DNA from: Actinomycetota bacterium
GTDB taxonomy: Bacteria; Actinomycetota; Actinomycetes; S36-B12; UBA5976
Reading direction: 5' to 3'
Assembly (NCBI GenBank): GCA_947476765.1
Contig: CANJRK010000023.1
Span: 1 to 10,341, forward strand
DNA: 10,341 nt
Shown here: positions 5,592-10,341 of the stretch, piece by piece
How the letters are laid out: each line of letters begins with the position of its first letter
How positions within the stretch are numbered: position 1 is the first letter of the stretch
Notes under the pieces: model-generated
What the model was told of the DNA's origin: nothing
Database searches by the model: none
What the model saw: only the letters and a program-made list of their open reading frames with translations
Position numbers and translations under genes: made by a program

Positions 5592-6227
5592 ATGAAAAAC
5601 CACGAATTTGTTAGCAAGTACTATCCACTACTGGTTCGGTATCGGCGTTCCATCTCAGCAGTTCTGGCGGGATTGGGAGTGCTATTAATTACCAGTATCT
5701 TGGCACCCAAACCAGGTGTTGAGGTCTTTGTAGCGAGCAAAGACTTGGCTGCCGGCAGCAAGTTAACTGTTAATGATTTTTCAACTGGTGAAGTTGCTAA
5801 GAATCAACTTTGGTCAACAGTGATCTCAAATCCAGATCAGATTATTGGGAAAACTTTAGCTCGACCTCTTGCAGCCAATCAGCCCATTAGTGCCAGTGAC
5901 CTAATGGGCACTGCGTTACTAGCAGGATTGCCTGGTGACTTTGTTGCAATATCTTTGTCAGTGCATAGCAGCACGAATCTTTCACTCTTGTCCCCTGGCG
6001 CGCAAGTAGATATTTACGCCACATCAACCGATGGTTTAAATACCGGTGTCCTTGTCGCTTCGCGAGCGATAATTCTTTCACTGGGCTCGTCTGAAAATGG
6101 AACCATGTTTTCTACGGGTAGCTCCGCAAGTGGAATTATCGTTGCCGTTGATTCGCTGGCAGCAATTGATATAGCTGGAAATATGAACGCGCAAGGATTC
6201 ACCCTTGCGCTATTGCCTACGAAGTAA
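5592..6227 (+). CDS. Membrane-anchored SAF-domain protein (CpaB/RcpC-like)
   Basis: A 211-residue protein, probably anchored and facing outside. A short basic cytosolic N-terminus (VRYRRS, 15-20) precedes one transmembrane helix (about 21-38). A SAF domain follows at about 42-106, with VFVASKDLAAGSKLTVNDF (45-63) and IIGKTLARPLAANQPISASDL (84-104), then a beta-rich domain to the C-terminus (LLSPGAQVDIYAT, 132-144). SAF domains occur in Flp pilus protein CpaB/RcpC, flagellar FlgA and sialate synthases. No pilus genes are near, and actinobacteria commonly carry a lone copy beside the zinc-ribbon gene. I prefer the ATG at 5592; an in-frame ATG at 5508 would add 28 hydrophilic residues and overlap the divergent zinc-ribbon start. 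Confidence 0.82.
   Translation: MKNHEFVSKYYPLLVRYRRSISAVLAGLGVLLITSILAPKPGVEVFVASKDLAAGSKLTVNDFSTGEVAKNQLWSTVISNPDQIIGKTLARPLAANQPISASDLMGTALLAGLPGDFVAISLSVHSSTNLSLLSPGAQVDIYATSTDGLNTGVLVASRAIILSLGSSENGTMFSTGSSASGIIVAVDSLAAIDIAGNMNAQGFTLALLPTK
6189..6210. terminator. GC-rich hairpin at the end of the SAF gene
   Basis: GCGCAAGG and CCTTGCGC form a perfect 8-bp stem with a 6-nt loop, ending 14 nt before the SAF stop codon. There is no T-run. Because the SAF gene and the small acidic gene converge here, it could act as a U-less bidirectional terminator, but it lies inside coding sequence and may be chance. Confidence 0.3.
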
Positions 6228-6242
6228 CCCTGCAGACTTCGG

Positions 6243-6428
6243 TTAACTTCCGTGATGTGGTGGCACGTCTTCAAGTAATTCATTATCGCGATTAATTGCC
6301 GGCGCGATGTCATCACTAGTTTGCTCAGGTGTGAGTTCTACCTCATCTAAAAGCGCACGCAGTCGAGCTGCACTTTGTGCTTGTAGATCCGCGCTTTTTA
6401 GCTCAGGATTCTCAGGTGTCGAACTCAT
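6243..6428 (-). CDS. Small acidic protein of unknown function
   Basis: A 61-residue hydrophilic, acidic protein rich in Glu, Asp and Ala. It has no signal peptide, transmembrane segment or cysteine pair. A helical segment is likely at about residues 10-30 (KSADLQAQSAARLRALLDEV), followed by an acidic, Pro-containing, probably disordered tail. I do not recognise the family. It is probably real: it fills the space between the convergent SAF gene (15-nt gap) and the divergent oxidoreductase, has a biased soluble-protein composition, and has AGGAG just before its ATG, although only 1 nt away. A possible promoter on the minus strand reads TTGTGA, 18 nt, TAGTAA. Overlapping frames here look like shadows. 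Confidence 0.6.
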   Translation of the reverse strand: MSSTPENPELKSADLQAQSAARLRALLDEVELTPEQTSDDIAPAINRDNELLEDVPPHHGS

Positions 6429-6491
6429 ACTCCTATGCTGTTACTAGCGAGACAAAAAACCTAATCACAACTCCAGCACTTAAAGTCAGTT

Positions 6492-6496
6492 GAGGA
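6492..6496 (+). promoter_or_regulatory. Ribosome binding site deciding the oxidoreductase start
   Basis: GAGGA lies 5 nt before the ATG at 6502. It supports that start over the in-frame TTG at 6490, which overlaps this site. Confidence 0.65.
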
Positions 6497-6501
6497 ATTT
6501 C

Positions 6502-7611
6502 ATGGGAATCGTATGGGACATTGGCATAGATCGCCCACAATTTCCGAAGCTGACCGAAAACCTCGAGGCCGATCTTGTAGTTGTTGGCCTTGGCGGCTCT
6601 GGTCTGACTGCGCTCTTGCACGGCGCTCAACGAGGTCTAAAAGTAATCGGAATCGATGCTGATCGAATTGCTGCCGGGGCTGCTGGGAGAAATGGCGGAT
6701 TGCTATTAGCGGGTATCGCTGATTTCCATCACAATGTACGGCAAGAACTTGGGCGAGCGCGCGCCATGGTGTTGTATCAACACACTTTAGATGAAATGGA
6801 TCGCATCGAAATTACGACCCCTGATGCAATTTCGCGAATTGGTGCTTTGCGCACCGGCGAAGACTCCGAGGAACTTGCAGATGTTATGGCACATCGCGAT
6901 GCACTTATTGCTGATGGCTATCCAGTGCTGGATTACGACGGCGAGCAAGGTAAAGGAATTTTGATTCCAACAGATGGCGTATTTCATCCTGCAAAACGTG
7001 CAGTGCAACTTGCAAATCTGGCAGTAGCTGCTGGCGCTCAGATTTTTACTAACTCCCCCGCCATCGAATTGCAATCTGGCATCGTGAAAACAGCACAGGG
7101 CAGCATTCGTGCGCCCCACATTTTGGCCGCGATTGATGGCAACTTAGGAAAAGCTGTGCCCGAATTAGCCCAGCGGATTCAAGCCACCAGACTGCAAATG
7201 ATTTCTACCGTGCCAGTTAAATCCGTAGCCCTGAAGTATGCGGTGTATACCCGTCAAGGTTGGGACTACTGGCAGCAACTACCCGACGGTCGAATAGCTA
7301 TTGGTGGTGGCAGAGATATTGCGTTAGCTCAAGAAGCTACCGACGTAGCGGAACCAACCCAAGAGATGCGCGATTATCTTGAAACTAAATTGCATTCGAT
7401 CGGTATCAATGCCGTGATTGAACACCATTGGGCCGCCATCGTTAGCTATACCGAATCTGGACTTCCGATAGTGGAGCAGGTACAGCCAGGGCTTTGGGCA
7501 ATCGGTGCATATTGCGGAACTGGGAATGTTGTGGGCGCGCTGCTTGGTCGCGGTGTAGTTGATCATTGCATTGATGGCCATAGTCAAGTAGTTACCGACT
7601 TCGCGAGTTAG
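6502..7611 (+). CDS. DadA-like FAD-dependent oxidoreductase
   Basis: A 369-residue flavoprotein of the D-amino acid oxidase/glycine oxidase superfamily. The Rossmann FAD motif is DLVVVGLGGSGLTALLHGA (24-42; G29, G31, G34), with the ribose-binding acid at the end of the second strand (GIDAD, 50-54). The segment AAGRNGGLLLAG (60-71) is the conserved xSGRNGG loop of DadA and gamma-glutamylputrescine oxidase types. Later landmarks are GRIAIGGGRD (263-272) and the C-terminal FAD-contact region ESGLPIVEQVQPGLWAIGAYCGTGN (318-342). The substrate is probably an amine or amino acid but cannot be named from sequence. The gene is followed after 5 nt by a conserved protein of unknown function, so the two are probably co-transcribed. 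Length and motifs look intact. Confidence 0.85.
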   Translation: MGIVWDIGIDRPQFPKLTENLEADLVVVGLGGSGLTALLHGAQRGLKVIGIDADRIAAGAAGRNGGLLLAGIADFHHNVRQELGRARAMVLYQHTLDEMDRIEITTPDAISRIGALRTGEDSEELADVMAHRDALIADGYPVLDYDGEQGKGILIPTDGVFHPAKRAVQLANLAVAAGAQIFTNSPAIELQSGIVKTAQGSIRAPHILAAIDGNLGKAVPELAQRIQATRLQMISTVPVKSVALKYAVYTRQGWDYWQQLPDGRIAIGGGRDIALAQEATDVAEPTQEMRDYLETKLHSIGINAVIEHHWAAIVSYTESGLPIVEQVQPGLWAIGAYCGTGNVVGALLGRGVVDHCIDGHSQVVTDFAS

Positions 7612-7616
7612 CAGCT

Positions 7617-8480
7617 ATGAGTTACAAAGTCTTATCGGCGCAACAGTGGCAGGAGTTGCGCGAAGCACATCGAAACGTAGTCTTGCCATGGGTTACTCCA
7701 CGACTAGAGCGGCGTTCGCTGCAGCAAAGTCATCCAGTTGATGATTTCTTGTTTGAGTATTACCCAATCAGCACTAACAAACTTTTGATTTGGCATCCTG
7801 GCTTTGGTTACGCCCTGGAAGCTACTGAATTAGATTTCGAAGAATTTCCAGTTGGCGGCTACGCACTAGTCTCAGGGCAAATTCAAATTCGCCCAGACTG
7901 GCTGAGCAAGAATGAAGCTATTGCTCTGGAGCTAGTGTCATTTTTGCAAAAGACGAAAGAGCGACCGTTACGGACTGGATGTTTTGGCCTGCATGAATGG
8001 GCAATGGTGCTTGGCGCTGAAGAAGTGCGACATGAAAAGTGGCCATTGCGCCTTAGTCAAGAAGCAATCAGAGCCACTATCGACGAAGTTGGTTTACGGT
8101 GCACGCACTTTGATGCGTTTAGATTTTTCACTCCGATTGCTGCGCCGCTAAATCCGTTACAACTGACTCGAATTGATCAAAAAGAAGTAGAGCAACCTGG
8201 TTGCCTACATGCCAACATGGATTTGTATAAACATGCGCAACGTCTGGCGCCCATTTTTGGATCGCAACTTGTTCGCTTAGCTTTTGAGTTAGCAAGGGAT
8301 ATTCGGGCTGTTGACATGCAAGTTGCCCCTTATGACTTGTCAGATTTGGGTGTAATTCCAATTCCAGTAGAGACCCAGGCTGGACGGGATGAGTTTGCAA
8401 CCCGTCAAATGCAATTTGCAAAGCGTGCGCAGGAGCTTCGATTACAAATGATTAGTCAGATTGAATTGGCTTACGTGTAG
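7617..8480 (+). CDS. Conserved actinobacterial protein often labelled 3-methyladenine DNA glycosylase
   Basis: A 287-residue soluble protein with no signal peptide or membrane segment. It matches, from memory, a well-conserved actinobacterial family that carries the automatic name 3-methyladenine DNA glycosylase. I see no helix-hairpin-helix with GPD motif of AlkA nor other known glycosylase signatures, so I do not endorse that function. Conserved blocks are HPVDDFLFEYY (39-49), TGCFGLHEWAM (120-130), RCTHFDAFRFF (161-171), EQPGCLHANMDLYK (192-205) and PYDLSDLG (238-245). The clustered His, Cys, Asp and Glu residues in these blocks look like an active or metal site. The start is 5 nt after the oxidoreductase stop; the ribosome binding site is weak, which fits translational coupling. 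Confidence 0.78.
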   Translation: MSYKVLSAQQWQELREAHRNVVLPWVTPRLERRSLQQSHPVDDFLFEYYPISTNKLLIWHPGFGYALEATELDFEEFPVGGYALVSGQIQIRPDWLSKNEAIALELVSFLQKTKERPLRTGCFGLHEWAMVLGAEEVRHEKWPLRLSQEAIRATIDEVGLRCTHFDAFRFFTPIAAPLNPLQLTRIDQKEVEQPGCLHANMDLYKHAQRLAPIFGSQLVRLAFELARDIRAVDMQVAPYDLSDLGVIPIPVETQAGRDEFATRQMQFAKRAQELRLQMISQIELAYV

Positions 8481-8515
8481 CAAATCAGGGCTAAATTGAT
8501 TAATCGTAAAAACGG

Positions 8516-8521
8516 TAAGAT
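8516..8521 (+). promoter_or_regulatory. -10 box for leaderless CAX antiporter gene
   Basis: TAAGAT, a good match to the -10 consensus, lies 7 nt before the ATG at 8529. There is no ribosome binding site. A TTGATT at 8496-8501 is only 14 nt upstream, too close for a standard -35. Confidence 0.5.
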
Positions 8522-8528
8522 TTAACGT

Positions 8529-9746
8529 ATGTCACGTCGCAGAGTTGATCCCAAGCCAGAGTCTAAAAAGGATTCTCGTGCGCAAGCTCGAGGTCGCAGA
8601 GCTGCACGGCAAACTGAAATAGCCACTATTACAGTGGATCGGCCACATGGCCTGGCAGTACTCAGTAACTCGGATCGTCGCTTAATTGCCATTGTTATGG
8701 GAATTTCGATTGCGGCCGGGATTTTGCACAACACCACTGGAAATCCGGTGCTCTCTTTCATTGCTTCGGCAATTGCACTCGGTGCGCTTGCTCGACTAGT
8801 AGTTCGCAGCGTGGAGGCTATCAGCGACAGGTTGGGCCGAGGCGCTAATGGTTTGCTGCAATCGCTGCTTGGAAACTTGCCAGAAATATTTGTTATTCTG
8901 TTCGCTTTGCGAGCTGGGCTTTACGAAATTGTTAAGGCCACAATTGTTGGTTCGATCATTGCGAATATTTTATTGGTAATGGGTATTGCTTTCGTTGTCG
9001 GCGGTAGAAAGTTTGGCCGCCAAAGTTTTAATGTAGCTGCAGCACGGCAACTCAGTATGTTGTTGGCACTGTCAGTATTTGCGTTAGCAATTCCTTCGTT
9101 AACAGCATCATTTAATACTCCTGCAGTTGAATTTGAGCGCGAAGTAACTGTGGTAATTTCACTGTTACTAATTGTGTTATTCCTAGCTTCAATTCCTGAC
9201 ACAATTCGAAATGCAAATCATGAATCACCAGTTACTGGAACGCGCGAAGCACTGGCTGCCGCTAGTGAAGTGGATGAGCATGGCCAGTGGCCATTAAACA
9301 TCGCAACATTGATGGTTTTAGTAGCAACGATCGGATCCTTAGTTGTTTCGAGCTGGTTCGTAGACGAGTTACCGACTGCCATGGCAAGCCTTGGGATCTC
9401 CGAGGCATTTGCTGGCTTGATAATTGTGGCCCTGGCTAGCAACGCAGTGGAAAGTTTTGTTGGTGTGCAGTTAGCATCCAAGAATCAACAAAGTTATGCG
9501 ATGCAGATTATTCTGCAGTCACCAGTGCAAGTTGCGATGATTGTGGCACCGCTCATTGCATTAACTGCACCACTTGTCGGAGCTGCAACTTTCACTTTGG
9601 TACTTTCACCTCTTCTACTCGGCGTTATGTTCATGGCGGTGTTTATCGCAATCATTGTTGTGTCTGATGGTGAATCAACATGGTTTGAAGGTGCAGCACT
9701 AATCACTTTGTACCTAGGTATTGCCACGGCATTTTGGTGGGGATAG
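8529..9746 (+). CDS. CAX-type Ca2+/cation antiporter
   Basis: A 405-residue inner-membrane protein of the Ca2+:cation antiporter superfamily with two homologous halves. The first half has GNLPEIFVILFALRAG (115-130) then KATIVGSIIANILLVMG (136-152), the c-1 repeat of CAX exchangers with acidic E119. The second half has ALASNAVESFVGVQLASK (301-318) then ILQSPVQVAMIVAP (328-341), the c-2 repeat with E308. The two are joined by a hydrophilic acidic linker (about 228-253). CAX proteins export Ca2+ or other cations using the proton gradient. The first 50 residues are a strongly basic, disordered-looking extension (many Arg and Lys, 3-28) not needed for the fold. Ion specificity is not readable. The Sua5 gene starts 3 nt after the stop. 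Confidence 0.87.
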   Translation: MSRRRVDPKPESKKDSRAQARGRRAARQTEIATITVDRPHGLAVLSNSDRRLIAIVMGISIAAGILHNTTGNPVLSFIASAIALGALARLVVRSVEAISDRLGRGANGLLQSLLGNLPEIFVILFALRAGLYEIVKATIVGSIIANILLVMGIAFVVGGRKFGRQSFNVAAARQLSMLLALSVFALAIPSLTASFNTPAVEFEREVTVVISLLLIVLFLASIPDTIRNANHESPVTGTREALAAASEVDEHGQWPLNIATLMVLVATIGSLVVSSWFVDELPTAMASLGISEAFAGLIIVALASNAVESFVGVQLASKNQQSYAMQIILQSPVQVAMIVAPLIALTAPLVGAATFTLVLSPLLLGVMFMAVFIAIIVVSDGESTWFEGAALITLYLGIATAFWWG

Positions 9747-9749
9747 GCC

Positions 9750-10341
9750 GTGACGGTAACCACTGATATTTCCGTTGCGGTCAAAGCATTGGCCCAAGGC
9801 AAGCTATGCGCGATACCAACTGAAACCGTTTATGGTCTAGCCGCAAATGCCCTAGATGCTAATGCGGTTGCTCGGGTATTTGAAGCAAAAGAGCGTCCAG
9901 CTGATCACCCTTTGATTGTGCATGTTGCAACGGCCAGTGAGGTGTCGCAATGGATAGCTAATCTGCCACTATGGGCGATCACCTTGACCCAGCAAGTTTG
10001 GCCGGGCCCGCTAACTATTGTCGGGATACGTACACAGTTAGCAAGTGATGCAGTAACTGGTGGGCAAGACACTGTTGCAGTTCGCGTGCCAAGCCATCCA
10101 ATCGCCCAACAGGTTTTAACTGAGTTGAAAGCTATCGGCGTCCTTGGCTTAGTTGCTCCCAGTGCAAACAGATTTGGCCACGTCTCCCCGACAACTTCTG
10201 CCCACGTGGCAACTGACTTAGGACAATACCTTGATGCTCACCAAGATTTAATTCTGGAAGGTGGTGAATGCGAAGTTGGCCTTGAGTCCACAATCGTTTT
10301 GGCACTTGATGAATTCCCGGTAATTTTGCGACCTGGCGCAA
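9750..10341 (+). CDS. Sua5/YciO/YrdC threonylcarbamoyl-AMP synthase (cut by window edge)
   Basis: The 197 visible residues form the catalytic domain that makes L-threonylcarbamoyl-AMP from threonine, bicarbonate and ATP, the first step of the t6A37 tRNA modification. Motifs are complete: PTETVYGLAANA (23-34), AKERPADHPLIVHV (46-59), WPGPLT (84-89), TVAVRVPSHP (108-117), APSANRFGHVSPTT (136-149) and GLESTIV (177-183), then LRPGA at the edge. The stop is outside the window, so whether it is the short TsaC form or carries the C-terminal Sua5 domain is unknown. The GTG start at 9750 lies 3 nt after the antiporter stop; co-transcription is likely. No Shine-Dalgarno sequence is evident. Confidence 0.95.
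   Translation, partial: MTVTTDISVAVKALAQGKLCAIPTETVYGLAANALDANAVARVFEAKERPADHPLIVHVATASEVSQWIANLPLWAITLTQQVWPGPLTIVGIRTQLASDAVTGGQDTVAVRVPSHPIAQQVLTELKAIGVLGLVAPSANRFGHVSPTTSAHVATDLGQYLDAHQDLILEGGECEVGLESTIVLALDEFPVILRPGA

Noticed and set aside
5882..5909. Perfect 9-bp inverted repeat (GCCCATTAG / CTAATGGGC, 10-nt loop)
   Set aside because: It lies in the middle of the SAF coding region, far from a gene end, and one such repeat is about what chance gives in 10 kb.
6433..6630. 65-codon minus-strand frame upstream of the oxidoreductase
   Set aside because: It runs antisense to the FAD-binding region of a clear gene and has no ribosome binding site or family features.
9494..9802. 102-codon minus-strand frame opposite the antiporter end
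   Set aside because: It is the antisense of transmembrane helix codons and crosses into the Sua5 gene; it is typical shadow sequence.

Overview
The window looks like chromosomal DNA from an actinobacterium with moderate GC content, tightly packed genes and very short gaps. This suggests a streamlined aquatic lineage (for example freshwater Nanopelagicales or similar), but no rRNA or marker tree is available to settle it. The main argument is gene order. From memory, a Ruc/FmdB-like zinc-ribbon gene, 5-formyltetrahydrofolate cyclo-ligase, divergent galU, a MoeA/Glp homologue, a RimJ acetyltransferase and a small membrane protein (GlpR/SepX) form the same block as Mycobacterium tuberculosis Rv0991c-Rv0996.

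Region 1 (1-659, minus strand): a copper cassette. A CopZ-type chaperone is translationally coupled to a CopA-type P1B ATPase that runs off the left edge. Region 2 (680-3906, minus strand): galU, glp, rimJ and glpR. Glp and GlpR are, in Corynebacterium, a gephyrin-like scaffold and its membrane receptor in cell division and polar growth; SepX is the Streptomyces counterpart of GlpR. The Glp here appears to have lost the whole MoeA domain II and several catalytic motifs. This is the most striking observation in the window.

Region 3 (3907-5509): a 31-nt divergent spacer separates galU from the cyclo-ligase. Both genes lack a Shine-Dalgarno sequence and both have a TANNNT box exactly 6 nt before ATG, as expected for a leaderless divergent promoter pair. 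The cyclo-ligase converges, with a 4-nt overlap, on a minus-strand operon of a zinc-ribbon protein and two Fluc/CrcB fluoride channel subunits.

Region 4 (5592-6428): a membrane-anchored SAF-domain protein, then a convergent small acidic protein of unknown function. Region 5 (6502-8480, plus strand): a DadA-like FAD oxidoreductase 5 nt upstream of a conserved actinobacterial protein often auto-labelled '3-methyladenine DNA glycosylase', whose real function I cannot establish. Region 6 (8529-10341, plus strand): a CAX-type Ca2+/cation antiporter followed after 3 nt by a Sua5/TsaC threonylcarbamoyl-AMP synthase cut by the right edge. I saw no tRNA, rRNA, CRISPR array, insertion sequence or prophage element, and no gene-free stretch longer than about 90 nt.
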